From Candidatus Zhuqueibacterota bacterium (GTDB taxonomy: Bacteria; Zhuqueibacterota; Zhuqueibacteria; Residuimicrobiales; Oceaniaggregativiventaceae), in contig WJME01000139.1 in the NCBI GenBank assembly GCA_014728115.1, positions 1 through 64,000 on the forward strand: a stretch of 64,000 nucleotides of DNA. Reading direction: 5' to 3'. Under the pieces are notes generated by a model. It had not been told where the DNA came from, ran no database searches, and saw only the letters and a program-made list of their open reading frames with translations. The position numbers and the translations under genes were made by a program. How positions within the stretch are numbered: the first letter of the stretch is position 1; each line of letters starts with the position of its first letter. Positions 27,312 to 37,620 of this stretch are shown in pieces.

Positions 27312-29956
27312 AGCGGTCCCGAGTATATATAATCTTTCTTTTCATCTGGATGTGTGTCAAGCCCGTCCCATCCCTTTTTGCCCAACAGGATACGGTGAGG
27401 GTTGCGGTTCCAGATACCACGATAACGCCAGCCACCCGCAAAAGCGATCTCGATACGATGGTCACTTATCATGCCACGATCATTGATAATTATTTGAATA
27501 AAAGAATCACATTGCTCACCGGCCAGGCCGAAGTAACTTTTAAAAATACAACCCTCAAGGCCGGTCAAATAACGGTTGATTGGGATCAGCAGCTCATCAC
27601 TGCGCAGGGATTGCCCGATAGTGCCTGGATCTACACAGAAGATCATACAGACTCGTCGCTTGTGATGCGCATCAAAAATGCTCCGGTGTTGATTGAGGGC
27701 AGTCAGACCATGAGCGGCGATACCATGATATATAATTATAACACAGAAAAAGGGCGAGTCGTGCGGGGTCGAACCGAGGTCGAGGAAGGCTATTATATCG
27801 GCGAGCAGATCAAGCGCATAGATGACAAAACATTCTATATCGCCAACTCGTCTTTTACCACTTGTGAACTGGACAGCGCTCCTCATTATCATTTTGAAGC
27901 TAAAAAAATGAAAATGATGATCAATAACCGGGTGATTGCCAAGCCTGTCGTCATGTTTTTGGGTCGTATTCCTATTGCCGCACTGCCCTTTGCCGTATTC
28001 CCGACCCGGCATGGCCGGCACTCTGGTGTATTGGTGCCTCGTTATGGAGAGAGCCAGAGAGAGGGGCGCTTTTTCAGGGGATTGGGCTATTATTGGGCAC
28101 CTAACGATTATTATGACGCTCGGGTGATGGTCGACTTTTTCGAACGGTCTGGCTGGATGTTTCGCGGCGGCATGAATTATGCTGTTCGATATAAATTGCG
28201 CGGATCCCTGTCCGGCTCTTTGACGCGAAAGAATTTTCGCTCCTATTTTGATCCTACTCTTTTACGCCAGGAACGGCGATGGGACCTTCGTCTCAACCAT
28301 AGTCAGGAATTCGATCCCAACACACGCTTTTCGGCCAGTGGTTATTTTGTCAGTGACAACAGCTACTATCGGGAAACGAGTTCCAATCTGAATACCCGTT
28401 TAACCCAGGAATTGCGTTCCAATGCTACCTTTGATAAGCGCTGGCCCAAACATAATCTCAGTCTGAGTGCCAATGTCTCGAGAACCGAAAATTTGAGATC
28501 CGGTAACGTCAGAGAAACGCTTCCCTCGATTTCGTTTCGCAAAGGTCAGGATCAGATTTTCAAGCCGAGGCGAAGCGAGGATCGAAAAAATCGTCGTCGT
28601 CCTGAACCCCGGTGGTATCACAACCTGTATTATTCTTATAATTCGAATCTCAACAACACCCGATCGAAACTGGCACAGAATAATGGAGAGTTTACAACCG
28701 AACAACGCCTCAATATCAATCACAATCTGGCCCTGTCGTTGACCAGTCCCAAGAAATTCTTTGGCTGGCTGGCATTGAATCAAAATCTGAATGTTCAGGA
28801 AGAGTGGTTCGATCAGATACAGAACTGGGATTATAATCCCGAAACCGAGCGTATCGAATCTCAGAAAATTGATGAATTCGCTGCCAGGCATACATTTAAC
28901 TATAGTGCCTCAGCAAATACCAAACTCTATGGATTGTTTGCGCCCGGCATAGCCGAGGTTGAGGCTATTCGGCATGTGGTGACGCCTTCTGTTTCTTTTC
29001 GCTATACACCGGATTTCACTGACTCGTTTTGGGGATACTACCAGGAAATACGTGACGGCGAAGGCAATGTGGCAGAGCGAGACCGATTTGGAGGCGGTAC
29101 TCCGATGGCCGCAAAAAATATTTCACTGAGCGTCCGTAATTTGTTTCAGATGAAATGGGGACAAGGTGAGGATCAGAAAAAGATCGATCTCTTTACCGTG
29201 GATTTTAACACCGGTTTTAATTTTGCAGCCGAGCAATATAAATTATCGAATCTCACCAGCTCGTGGCGGGCCAATCCGGCGCGCAATTTTAGCCTCAGCG
29301 CCCGTACCACGCATACGTTTTATGAAAATGATCCCGTGACCCGTCGTCGTATCAACGAATACATTTTTGAGGATGGCGGTTGGCGCCAGGGACGATTTGC
29401 CCGGCTGACCAATATTAGTTTTAATTTTTCATTGCGACTGCAGGGAAAGGAAAAGAGTGAACAACCCACCAGTGCTGTCGAGTCGGAATGGGGCGATGAA
29501 ATTCCCCCAGACGAGATGGATCTGGTACCAACGGAAGAGTTGAGCGTCCTGGAAGAGGATTTACGGCGCACCGGCAACCGCTTTGAGGAAGAAAATCCTT
29601 TTCGAGATCATCATATTACCTGGCGTACGAATTTGTCCTTTAGCTTTACCCTGGATAAAAGCAATCCTGCAGAAACCCGCAAAACCTATTATATGGATAT
29701 ATCCGGAGCAGAGCTGCAATTGACCCGAAAATGGCGTATCAACTATTCAGCCCACATGGACCTGCTTACGAAAATGATCTCACATCACCGCTTTTCCATC
29801 TATCGAGATCTGCATTGCTGGGAAGCACAGATCAATTGGGTTCCCTCGGGAGTGGCCAAGCGGATATACCTGAAAATCAGTATAAAAGCTCCCATGCTTC
29901 GCGATATCAAGCTCGAAAAACACGGGGGCCGAAGCAGTGGTTTGGGATATTACTGA
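27308..29956 (+). CDS. lptD: LptD-like outer-membrane LPS assembly protein
   Basis: 882 residues. After a signal peptide (SRVYIIFLFIWMCVKPVPSL) comes an OstA/LptA-like jellyroll: LNKRITLLTGQAEVTFKNTT, LKAGQITVDWDQQLITAQG, GDTMIYNYNTEKGRVVRG. Then the LptD barrel begins (PFAVFPTRHGRHSGVLVPRY) and continues as amphipathic strands to the C-terminus. LptD inserts LPS in the outer leaflet with the lipoprotein LptE, which is not seen here. The barrel part is divergent from proteobacterial LptD, as is usual in FCB genomes. The ATG overlaps the rarA stop (ATGA), which I prefer over an in-frame ATG at 27290. No clear terminator was found in the 101 bases before convergent glgC. Confidence 0.82.
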   Translation: MKRSRVYIIFLFIWMCVKPVPSLFAQQDTVRVAVPDTTITPATRKSDLDTMVTYHATIIDNYLNKRITLLTGQAEVTFKNTTLKAGQITVDWDQQLITAQGLPDSAWIYTEDHTDSSLVMRIKNAPVLIEGSQTMSGDTMIYNYNTEKGRVVRGRTEVEEGYYIGEQIKRIDDKTFYIANSSFTTCELDSAPHYHFEAKKMKMMINNRVIAKPVVMFLGRIPIAALPFAVFPTRHGRHSGVLVPRYGESQREGRFFRGLGYYWAPNDYYDARVMVDFFERSGWMFRGGMNYAVRYKLRGSLSGSLTRKNFRSYFDPTLLRQERRWDLRLNHSQEFDPNTRFSASGYFVSDNSYYRETSSNLNTRLTQELRSNATFDKRWPKHNLSLSANVSRTENLRSGNVRETLPSISFRKGQDQIFKPRRSEDRKNRRRPEPRWYHNLYYSYNSNLNNTRSKLAQNNGEFTTEQRLNINHNLALSLTSPKKFFGWLALNQNLNVQEEWFDQIQNWDYNPETERIESQKIDEFAARHTFNYSASANTKLYGLFAPGIAEVEAIRHVVTPSVSFRYTPDFTDSFWGYYQEIRDGEGNVAERDRFGGGTPMAAKNISLSVRNLFQMKWGQGEDQKKIDLFTVDFNTGFNFAAEQYKLSNLTSSWRANPARNFSLSARTTHTFYENDPVTRRRINEYIFEDGGWRQGRFARLTNISFNFSLRLQGKEKSEQPTSAVESEWGDEIPPDEMDLVPTEELSVLEEDLRRTGNRFEEENPFRDHHITWRTNLSFSFTLDKSNPAETRKTYYMDISGAELQLTRKWRINYSAHMDLLTKMISHHRFSIYRDLHCWEAQINWVPSGVAKRIYLKISIKAPMLRDIKLEKHGGRSSGLGYY

Positions 29957-30057
29957 TTTTGCGATGTTTATCAACCCGATGCGTTTTCCCCTTCATGAAA
30001 TCTGGAATTCTAAATTGATATATTTTTTCAAATCCGCACTTAACAACTCTATGGTTT

Positions 30058-31344
30058 CTATATGACCGTATTGTCGGGAAGGGTACTGTTTTTTGTCACA
30101 ATAATAATTCCGGCATTGATATAGACCCCGGGTATGGGCTCATTTGCTTCCTGAATATTCTTTTTATTGATCAGCTTTACATTTTTGCCGATACGTGCAT
30201 TCTTGTCTATAATGGCTCTTTTAATTACAGAGTTTTCTCCAATTCCTATCATGGGCTGATCCGATGATGCCAAACCTTTGTCTTCCAGGGTTTGGTAATA
30301 ATCTGAACCCATGATGAGTGAATCCTGGATATTGCAGCCGCTCTCGATACGGGAACGGATACCCAGAATCGAATTCTGAATTACCGCTTTTTCGATGATA
30401 CATCCTTCAGAGATCATGGCCTCTTTGATATCCGAGTTCTGGATCTTGCTGGGAGGCAGAAAACGTTGGTGGGTATAGATAGGTGCATATTCATCATAAA
30501 AAGAAAACGGCGGATTCGGATACTTTGTCAGCGCGAGATTGGCCTCATAAAACGCCTCGATCGTTCCGATATCTTCCCAATACCCTTTAAACAAAAAGGC
30601 CTGCACATCCATATGGTCTGTTGCCCCCGGGATGATCTCTTTGCCAAAATCCTGTTCTGATTGATTCTCGGTTAACAATTCGCTCAACGCTTCCCGGGTA
30701 AAAACATAAATGCCCATGGATGCGATAAACGGCATATTCTTGGCCTTTTCCGCTTCCAGTCCCAGGATTTGTGTATCCACTTCCATGGCTTTGAGCGCAT
30801 CGCCTTTGGGTTTTTCGCTAAACTCGATCACCCCTCCTTTATCGTCAATCTTGACAAGACCGAAATCAGAAGCATTCTTATAGCCGATGGGAAGCACGGA
30901 CAGGGTGATATCGGCGCCTGTTTTGCGATGGTGTTCAATAAATGGTCGGTAATCCATACGATAGAGATGATCACCGGATAAGATCAGAAAGGTGTCCACA
31001 TTGGTCTCCAGGATTGGAGTGAGATACTGGCGCACAGCATCTGCTGTGCCCTGGAACCAATTAGAGTGTTCCGGAGTTTGTTGGGCAGCAAGAATTTCCA
31101 CAAATCCCTCAGAAAAGGGGCTGATTTGATAAGTACGGGAAACATGACGGTTAAGCGATGCAGAATTAAACTGGGTCAGAACGTATATTTTCTGGATGGC
31201 ACTGTTGAGACAGTTGCTTACAGGAATATCGATCAGTCTATATTTTCCGGCTAACGGAACAGCCGGCTTGGCGCGCAGCTGTGTTAGGGGGTGTAAGCGG
31301 GTTCCTCTGCCACCGCCAAGGATAATTCCGAGCACATTACGCAT
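30058..31344 (-). CDS. glgC: Glucose-1-phosphate adenylyltransferase (ADP-glucose pyrophosphorylase)
   Basis: 428 residues. It makes ADP-glucose for glycogen synthesis. The nucleotidyltransferase domain starts [20 protein letters not shown] followed by [30 protein letters not shown] and [11 protein letters not shown] are conserved; the C-terminal left-handed beta-helix runs from about 300 ([20 protein letters not shown]). A reading from 31455 would add 37 unrelated residues; GGAGG at 31352-31356 supports ATG 31344. It lies 34 bases after bshA, so the two may be co-transcribed. Confidence 0.95.
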   Translation of the reverse strand: MRNVLGIILGGGRGTRLHPLTQLRAKPAVPLAGKYRLIDIPVSNCLNSAIQKIYVLTQFNSASLNRHVSRTYQISPFSEGFVEILAAQQTPEHSNWFQGTADAVRQYLTPILETNVDTFLILSGDHLYRMDYRPFIEHHRKTGADITLSVLPIGYKNASDFGLVKIDDKGGVIEFSEKPKGDALKAMEVDTQILGLEAEKAKNMPFIASMGIYVFTREALSELLTENQSEQDFGKEIIPGATDHMDVQAFLFKGYWEDIGTIEAFYEANLALTKYPNPPFSFYDEYAPIYTHQRFLPPSKIQNSDIKEAMISEGCIIEKAVIQNSILGIRSRIESGCNIQDSLIMGSDYYQTLEDKGLASSDQPMIGIGENSVIKRAIIDKNARIGKNVKLINKKNIQEANEPIPGVYINAGIIIVTKNSTLPDNTVI

Positions 31345-31378
31345 GTCAGCACCTCCATTCATAGTGGGATATTCTGAA

Positions 31379-32500
31379 TTATTTGGACAATATATCCTTG
31401 TAAAATTGTTCATATTGTGGAATGATTTTTTCATCGGAAAACAGATCTCTGGCACGCTGCCGGGCCGCCCTGGCGAATTGATTCAGCTTGACTGAATCGC
31501 TCAACAGGGTCAACACGCTTGTGGCCATAGAATCGATGGCACCTACAGGATGTAAAAAACCGGTTTCACCGTCGGCCACGACCTCGGGAATGCCACCGAT
31601 ATTAGAACCAATGACCGGGGTTTGGCAACTCATTGCTTCGAGTGCTGCCAGACCAAAGCTCTCTTCGCTGCTGGGAAGCAGAAAAAGGTCTGCACACCCC
31701 AGCAAATTTTCAATATAATCCTGGGTCCCTAAAAATATGGTATGATCGTGCACACCCAGATTCACGGCAAGCTCATGAGCTTTTTGTCGTTCCGGTCCTT
31801 CACCGATCAACAATAATTTGGTAGGGATTTTTTCCCGCACCTGCGCCAGAATTTTGATCGTGTCAGCCAGTCTTTTGACGGACCGAAAATTAGATGCATG
31901 TAAAAGCAATTTTTCACCCTGTGGAGCAAATGTGTCCTTGCTGCATCGTTCTACCCGGCCGCTAAAGCGATGGGTATCCACGAAATTATAAATAGTATGG
32001 ATAGAATTGTTGAGATGGAATTCTTTGACGCTCTTGTCTCTGAGGTAATTGGATACCGCCGTGACCCCGTCTGATTCCTCTATGCTGAATTTAACCGCTT
32101 CGTAAAATGTCGGATCTTTACCGACTAGTGTGATATCCGTACCGTGCAAGGTGGTCACGATTTTGGGCCCTTTTCCTCTCATCATTTGCCCGGCAAGGTA
32201 TGCACTGGTGGCATGTGGAATGGCATAATGTGCGTGAACCACATCGAGCTGGTATTCTTTGCTCACCTCGATAATCTTTGTGGCCAGACTGAGGTCATAG
32301 GGCGGATATTTGAACAAGGGATAAGCAGAAACATCGACTTCGTGATAAAAGACATTTTCCTGAAATCCGCGCAGCCGGAATGGAGAGCTGTACGATATAA
32401 AATGGATCTGATGGCCTTTTTGCGCCAGTCCCACACCGAGTTCTGTCGCGACGACTCCACTTCCGCCGTGAGTTGGGTAACAGATAATCGCTATATTCAT
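31379..32500 (-). CDS. bshA: N-acetyl-alpha-D-glucosaminyl L-malate synthase (bacillithiol synthesis)
   Basis: 373 residues, a GT4 glycosyltransferase that joins GlcNAc from UDP-GlcNAc to L-malate, the first step of bacillithiol synthesis. The N-terminal [40 protein letters not shown] and [17 protein letters not shown] are diagnostic for BshA among GT4 enzymes. The sugar-nucleotide domain has [22 protein letters not shown] and [32 protein letters not shown]. bshB and bshC are not in the window. It indicates that bacillithiol is the likely low-molecular-weight thiol of this organism. Confidence 0.93.
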   Translation of the reverse strand: MNIAIICYPTHGGSGVVATELGVGLAQKGHQIHFISYSSPFRLRGFQENVFYHEVDVSAYPLFKYPPYDLSLATKIIEVSKEYQLDVVHAHYAIPHATSAYLAGQMMRGKGPKIVTTLHGTDITLVGKDPTFYEAVKFSIEESDGVTAVSNYLRDKSVKEFHLNNSIHTIYNFVDTHRFSGRVERCSKDTFAPQGEKLLLHASNFRSVKRLADTIKILAQVREKIPTKLLLIGEGPERQKAHELAVNLGVHDHTIFLGTQDYIENLLGCADLFLLPSSEESFGLAALEAMSCQTPVIGSNIGGIPEVVADGETGFLHPVGAIDSMATSVLTLLSDSVKLNQFARAARQRARDLFSDEKIIPQYEQFYKDILSK

Positions 32501-32623
32501 GTGATTTTTCCCAAGGTTTTCCTGTCAAAGGACATAGATAGAGAGGCTATAGGGGTTTAATATACAATTATTTCCTAAAGCAAGCAACGAAAAGGGGAGA
32601 AATTTTATGCCCATTATTTTCTA

Positions 32624-32652
32624 TTGATTGTTTGCAAAAAATTTCCTAAGAT
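32624..32652 (+). promoter_or_regulatory. Sigma-70-type promoter for lepA
   Basis: TTGATT (32624-32629) and TAAGAT (32647-32652) are separated by 17 bases and lie 27 bases before the lepA start codon, in the region between divergent bshA and lepA. The match is moderate. Confidence 0.5.
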
Positions 32653-32679
32653 AAAGGTCATTTAATAAGAAAAGGATAT

Positions 32680-34476
32680 ATGTCAGCACAACAATATCTT
32701 CGAAATTTTTGTATCATTGCTCATATCGATCATGGCAAGACGACCCTGTCGGACCGTCTGCTGGAACAGACCGGCACAGTGGACAAGCTCGAGATGAAAG
32801 AACAGCTTCTCGATAGTATGGAGCTGGAGCGTGAGAGGGGCATTACCATTAAAATGCACGCCATTGCCCTGAAATACAAGGCCAAAGACGGACATACATA
32901 TACATTGAACTTGATAGATACACCGGGGCATGTTGATTTTACCTATGAAGTCTCGCGCAGTTTGGCCGCTTGTGAAGGCGCATTGATTGTTGTAGATGCG
33001 GCGCAAGGCGTGGAAGCTCAAACCATGAGCAATCTGTATTTGGCACTCGAGAATGACCTGGAAATCATTCCTGTTATCAACAAAATCGATCTGCCGAGTG
33101 CCCAAACAGAACATGTCAAGCATCAGTTGATGGATATACTGGGGTGTACAGAAGAAGAGATTCTATTGACCAGTGCCAAGATCGGGTTGGGGATTGAAGA
33201 CATTTTAGAAGCAGTGGTAAAACGCGTTCCCCCTCCGCAAGGGGATCCTGATGCGCCCACACAAGCCCTTATCTTTGACTCGATGTTCAACTCTTATCGC
33301 GGTGCTATCGCCAATGTCAGAGTCGTGCATGGTGTTCTCAAACCCGGAGACGATGTCAGGTTTTTTTCCTCCGGTAAAACATTTGAGTTGCAAGAGGTGG
33401 GTATACTCGTACTCAAGCAGATCAAGACCGATAGTTTGTCAGCCGGACAAGTCGGGTACATTATTCCGGGAGCCAAAGAAGTCAAAGATACCAAGGTAGG
33501 AGATACCGTCACTACCTTGAAAAATCCGGCCCAAACTCCTCTGCCCGGATATCGCGAAGTCAAACCCATGGTGTTCAGTGGTCTGTTTCCTGCAGTGGCT
33601 GAAAATTATGAAGATTTACGAACGGCTCTTGAAAAGTTACAACTCAACGACAGTTCTTTATTCTTTGAACCGGAAACCTCGACCGCGTTGGGCTTTGGGT
33701 TTAGGGCGGGGTTTCTTGGATTGCTGCATCTGGAAATCGTTCAAGAGCGGTTGGAAAGAGAGTATGAACTCGATCTCGTTATGACCGTTCCAAATGTAGA
33801 GTTTCACGTTTATGACAAGTCCGGGAATAAACATATCGTTGATAATCCGGCACAGTTGCCTGATGCCGGTGATATCGATCATGTCGAAGAACCCTATATA
33901 AAATCAAGCATACTGACTCCGGCCGAGTATATTGGCGCAATCATGACTCTTGGCCAGGAACGGCGCGGTCTGTATATCAACACCGAATATCTCGATAAAG
34001 AGCGTGCCTATCTTCATTATGAATTTCCGTTGGCAGAGGTGATCTTTGATTTCTATGACAAGCTCAAATCCCTTACAAAAGGATATGCCTCATTTGATTA
34101 CGAATTTATCGGATTCAGAGAGGGAAACGTGGTCAAGCTCGATATTCTTCTCAATGGTGAAGGGGTGGATGCCTTGTCTGTGATCGTTCATAAAGACAAA
34201 GCCTACGAATGGGGAAGAAGAGTATGTGAAAAATTAAAAGAACTCATTCCCCGGCAAATGTTTCAGGTGGCAATACAGGCATCTGTCGGAAGTCGGGTGA
34301 TAGCACGTGAGACGGTAAACGCGATAAGAAAAAATGTTACGGCCAAATGCTATGGTGGCGACATTACGAGAAAGAGGAAATTGCTGGAAAAGCAAAAAGA
34401 AGGAAAAAAACGGATGAAGCAACTCGGAAAAGTGCAAGTTCCACAGGAAGCTTTTCTCGCAATTCTCAAAGTCTGA
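32680..34476 (+). CDS. lepA: Elongation factor 4
   Basis: 598 residues, full length. This ribosomal GTPase remodels or back-translocates stalled ribosomes and aids initiation. G1 is [17 protein letters not shown], switch I region is [14 protein letters not shown]3 is [18 protein letters not shown]4 is [10 protein letters not shown], and the LepA-specific C-terminus includes [19 protein letters not shown] and [28 protein letters not shown] precedes the ATG. It starts a long plus-strand run; lepA followed by lepB is a common arrangement in bacteria, here interrupted by an ABC exporter. Confidence 0.97.
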   Translation: MSAQQYLRNFCIIAHIDHGKTTLSDRLLEQTGTVDKLEMKEQLLDSMELERERGITIKMHAIALKYKAKDGHTYTLNLIDTPGHVDFTYEVSRSLAACEGALIVVDAAQGVEAQTMSNLYLALENDLEIIPVINKIDLPSAQTEHVKHQLMDILGCTEEEILLTSAKIGLGIEDILEAVVKRVPPPQGDPDAPTQALIFDSMFNSYRGAIANVRVVHGVLKPGDDVRFFSSGKTFELQEVGILVLKQIKTDSLSAGQVGYIIPGAKEVKDTKVGDTVTTLKNPAQTPLPGYREVKPMVFSGLFPAVAENYEDLRTALEKLQLNDSSLFFEPETSTALGFGFRAGFLGLLHLEIVQERLEREYELDLVMTVPNVEFHVYDKSGNKHIVDNPAQLPDAGDIDHVEEPYIKSSILTPAEYIGAIMTLGQERRGLYINTEYLDKERAYLHYEFPLAEVIFDFYDKLKSLTKGYASFDYEFIGFREGNVVKLDILLNGEGVDALSVIVHKDKAYEWGRRVCEKLKELIPRQMFQVAIQASVGSRVIARETVNAIRKNVTAKCYGGDITRKRKLLEKQKEGKKRMKQLGKVQVPQEAFLAILKV

Positions 34477-34532
34477 GTGCCTTGATGGAAAATGAGGTTG
34501 GCACCTTTTAAACCCAGCGACACGAGGGTGAA

Positions 34533-35282
34533 TTGATTAAAACCAGAGCCCTGAGCAAAAATTACCAATCCGTTCAAGCTGTGAGACATCTTGATCTCAA
34601 AGTGGAAAAGGAACTCTTTGTTTTTCTCGGTCCCAATGGAGCTGGAAAAACGACGACGATCAAAATGTTAACCGGATTGTTACCTCCCACCAGTGGGGAA
34701 ATTTCTATTGCGGGGATTGATTTGCTCGCAAATCCGCAAAGGGCCAAACAGATCATTGGTCTTGTGCCGGAACAACCTCATTTGTATGAAAAGCTATGCA
34801 TCACAGAATATTTGCAATTGGTGGTCAGCCTTTATCAGGTACCAGTGGCAGAGGCCAGCAGGCGGATGAATATGTTGTTCGAATGGTTCCAGTTAGCTGG
34901 CCGAGAACGTGATATGATTGAAGAACTGAGTCATGGAATGAAACGCAAAGTTGCACTCATTGGTGCCTTGATCCATGATCCTCAGGTTTTATTTCTGGAC
35001 GAGCCTACCATTGGTCTCGACCCCCAATCTGCTCATATTCTCTGGAAATTATTGCACGATTTTGTATCCAGAGGGCGAACGGTTTTCATGTCGACTCATA
35101 TTCTCGAGCTTGCAGAAAAAGTATGTGATCGTATCGGCATCATTCATCAGGGAGAGCTGTTGCAAGCGGATTCTTTGGAGCGATTGTATCATAAATATCC
35201 CCAGGCTGAAAACAACCTGGAACAACTATTTCTGCAGTTGACAGACTCTGATCAAATTGCTGATTATGGTGCGCTGTGGTAA
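34533..35282 (+). CDS. ABC transporter ATP-binding protein (ABC-2/BcrA type)
   Basis: 249 residues. Walker A is FLGPNGAGKTTTIKMLTGLL, Q-loop near LVPEQPHLYEKL, a signature ELSHGMKRKVALIGALIHDP in which LSHG replaces LSGG, Walker B LFLDEPTIGLDPQSA, and the switch His in STHILELAE. The start is TTG at 34533 with GAGGGTG just upstream. The downstream permease overlaps its 3' end, so the pair forms one exporter. The substrate is not evident. Confidence 0.9.
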   Translation: MIKTRALSKNYQSVQAVRHLDLKVEKELFVFLGPNGAGKTTTIKMLTGLLPPTSGEISIAGIDLLANPQRAKQIIGLVPEQPHLYEKLCITEYLQLVVSLYQVPVAEASRRMNMLFEWFQLAGRERDMIEELSHGMKRKVALIGALIHDPQVLFLDEPTIGLDPQSAHILWKLLHDFVSRGRTVFMSTHILELAEKVCDRIGIIHQGELLQADSLERLYHKYPQAENNLEQLFLQLTDSDQIADYGALW

Positions 35283-36846
35283 ATACAGAGACTATCCTTT
35301 GATTCTGATCTTGTTAAAAAGCAAAGTGATTGCTTTTAAAAACTCTTTTTTATATGGGTCCACCAGCAAAAAACGGATTCGACGTATTGGCCTGATTTTT
35401 TCATTTCTTCTTCCGATTTTTTTGATAAAAAGCTATAGCGATCTGGTGAAAAGCTGGTCTCTGGAGACCGTTTGGATGTTTGGTGATACAAAATTTCTCT
35501 TGCTCTTTGTTTTGCTTTTTCTGGGAGGTCTTTCCCTTTCATTACATTTTTATTTTTTGTCTTCTGATCTGGACTGGTTAAGAGCAAAACCGCTGTCGTC
35601 TTTGTCAATACTTTTGATCAAACTCGTAGAAGTGGCTATCGCGAACAGTCTGCTCTATATCTATATCGGGTTGCCTTTTCTTATTGCCCTTTTACCTGTG
35701 GCTGTGAACCCTTTAGGTTTTTTTCTGTATATTGTTTTGAGTTCGATTGCTTTTCTCATACTAACAAGCAGTCTTGCAGGCCTTTTATCATGCGGCATTG
35801 TCGCATTATTTGCAGCCAAACGCAGCCAGCGATTTACAAGTACGGTTTTCGGGCTGGTGATGATTGGAGTTTGGTTGAGTTTACATCTCGGGCAATCTGG
35901 TCATGAGAGCGGGCTGATCAATCAAGAAACAGTGGCTCGGGCAGCTCAGTGGGCGCAATCACAGTCTTTATCCTGGCTTCCGTCTCATTGGTTGATCACT
36001 GGAAACATTTCCTGGTTAAGAGGAAATTATGGAACATCCCTGTTGTATGCATTCTTTTTAATGCTTTTGGCGGGAATTTTTGTTATATTATTGAATCGTG
36101 TTTTGGTCTATGCCTGGCGCCGACCGAGATTCGATGGTCAGTTTGCTCCGGTAAAACGATCGAAACTGATTCAACGATCCGTCTGGCTGGCACAATGGAC
36201 CAAAGAAATTCTGGCTTTTAAGCGTGATTCACGCATGACGTTGCAAATTGTTCTGCTCACGGTTATGACCGCGGTTTTGCCTTTTATGGTGTCGGAATAT
36301 GATTCCTACAAATCGCTCATGACTGCTTTTATCCTGATTATTATGAGCAATATGATGGCAGCATCCTTTGCTGCAATGATGCTGCCATATGAACGCCAAT
36401 CATTCTGGATTTTAAAAAGCGCCCCGCTCTCGATCAAGAGAATACTGTTTGCCAAACAAAGTATAGCGGCATTGTACGCCTGGATGATTGTGTCTATTTT
36501 GAGTGTTTGGCTTGTGTTCCAACAACGCCTCTCTGGCCCAATTTATGAGTGGTGGATTCTCTTTGCTTTTTCCCATCTGGGAGCGGCAACCCTGGGTCTT
36601 TTGAGCGGAGCTTGGTTCGGCGATATTCGATGGGAAAATCCAAATCGCATGCTTACACCTGGGGGGATGCTGGTGGTGATGATCAGCAATGCATTGTTTT
36701 CCCTGGGGATTATCGGGTGCTGGATCTCTCGTACCTGGTTAAATATTGGATTTTTAATTCCGTTGATGCTTTGGGCTACAAGTACGATCTGGTTTGGAAC
36801 CCGGTTGAGTAGTGCTCGTTTACAACGTCAGGAATGGTTGATGTAA
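35266..36846 (+). CDS. ABC exporter permease
   Basis: 526 residues with about ten to twelve hydrophobic spans, for example LIFSFLLPIFLIKS, FLLLFVLLFLGGLSLSLHFY, LIALLPVAVNPLGFFLYIVL and MLTPGGMLVVMISNALFSLG. The protein has no nucleotide-binding motif and overlaps the ATP-binding gene by 17 bases (ATG 35266; TTG 35257 also possible), so it is the membrane half of the exporter. It belongs to the loosely conserved large ABC-2-like permeases that often carry a phrase such as SAPLSIKRILFAK before the C-terminal spans. The transported compound is unknown. Confidence 0.8.
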   Translation: MVRCGKYRDYPLILILLKSKVIAFKNSFLYGSTSKKRIRRIGLIFSFLLPIFLIKSYSDLVKSWSLETVWMFGDTKFLLLFVLLFLGGLSLSLHFYFLSSDLDWLRAKPLSSLSILLIKLVEVAIANSLLYIYIGLPFLIALLPVAVNPLGFFLYIVLSSIAFLILTSSLAGLLSCGIVALFAAKRSQRFTSTVFGLVMIGVWLSLHLGQSGHESGLINQETVARAAQWAQSQSLSWLPSHWLITGNISWLRGNYGTSLLYAFFLMLLAGIFVILLNRVLVYAWRRPRFDGQFAPVKRSKLIQRSVWLAQWTKEILAFKRDSRMTLQIVLLTVMTAVLPFMVSEYDSYKSLMTAFILIIMSNMMAASFAAMMLPYERQSFWILKSAPLSIKRILFAKQSIAALYAWMIVSILSVWLVFQQRLSGPIYEWWILFAFSHLGAATLGLLSGAWFGDIRWENPNRMLTPGGMLVVMISNALFSLGIIGCWISRTWLNIGFLIPLMLWATSTIWFGTRLSSARLQRQEWLM

Positions 36847-36885
36847 TCTTTAGCTACAGACTAGAAATGATTCGGAGTACGGTCA

Positions 36886-37617
36886 ATGAAATCTAGAAAA
36901 AAGAGTGCCTTTCGCGAATACGTCGAAGCGTTTGGTGTTGCCCTGATCGCAGCGCTCATCCTGCGCGCCCTCGTCATTCAGGCCTTTCGCATTCCTACGG
37001 GGTCGATGAAGGATACCTTGCTGGTAGGAGATTTTTTGCTGGTCAATAAAGTAATCTATGGCTCTCAAACTCCAACGCGCATTGCCTTTACGGATATCGA
37101 AATTCCGCATTTTCGTTTTCCTTCTATACGGGATCCTAAACGCGGGGATATTATTGTATTCAAGTACCCCCTGGATGAAAAACTGGATTATATCAAACGC
37201 TGTATCGGGGTAGCCGGAGATACTCTTGAATTTAAAGATTGGCATGTTTATGTCAATGGTCATCCGGAAGGTAAAAGAGAACTGATCAAAGAACGAGAGT
37301 ATGACAAAGAGCATGGCGCCTATTTTGATTACTATAGGATCACCTTGAATTCCGGAATACAATATACCGTTCGTCACTATAGCGACGAAAGAAGACGCGT
37401 ACGCCACAATGCCAAACTCGTGGTCCCCCCCGGACATTTTTTTATGATGGGAGATAATCGGGACAATAGCCAGGATAGCCGCTATTGGGGTTTTATGCCA
37501 GGAGAGAATCTCGTTGGCAGGGCACTCGTCATTTATTGGTCCTGGGATCATGTTGAACCTCTATGGCAGATATGGGAAAAGATCAGATGGGATCGTATTT
37601 TTAATATCATTCGGTGA
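36886..37617 (+). CDS. lepB: Signal peptidase I
   Basis: 243 residues. A single N-terminal span (VALIAALILRALVIQAF) anchors the protease; it cleaves signal peptides at the outer face of the inner membrane. Box B is FRIPTGSMKDTLLVGDFLLV with catalytic Ser40; box D is YIKRCIGVAGDTLE with Lys104; box E is MMGDNRDNSQDSRYWG. The gene is 39 bases after the ABC permease and three bases before hemW. The presence of two signal-peptide-bearing T9SS cargo proteins in the window fits its role. Confidence 0.96.
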   Translation: MKSRKKSAFREYVEAFGVALIAALILRALVIQAFRIPTGSMKDTLLVGDFLLVNKVIYGSQTPTRIAFTDIEIPHFRFPSIRDPKRGDIIVFKYPLDEKLDYIKRCIGVAGDTLEFKDWHVYVNGHPEGKRELIKEREYDKEHGAYFDYYRITLNSGIQYTVRHYSDERRRVRHNAKLVVPPGHFFMMGDNRDNSQDSRYWGFMPGENLVGRALVIYWSWDHVEPLWQIWEKIRWDRIFNIIR

Positions 37618-37620
37618 GCT

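Noticed and set aside
27233-28021. 262-codon open frame antisense to rarA and lptD
   Set aside because: It spans two real genes joined by an ATGA overlap and has no ribosome binding site or domain.
29957-30057. Terminator between lptD and glgC
   Set aside because: The 101 bases between the convergent genes hold short T-runs but no stem that I could pair convincingly.
34490-34530. TTGGCACC before the ABC transporter gene as a sigma-54 promoter
   Set aside because: The GC element of the -12 box is missing at the required ten-base distance.
36883-37551. 222-codon open frame antisense to lepB
   Set aside because: It lies wholly opposite a well-supported signal peptidase with all catalytic boxes and shows no family pattern.
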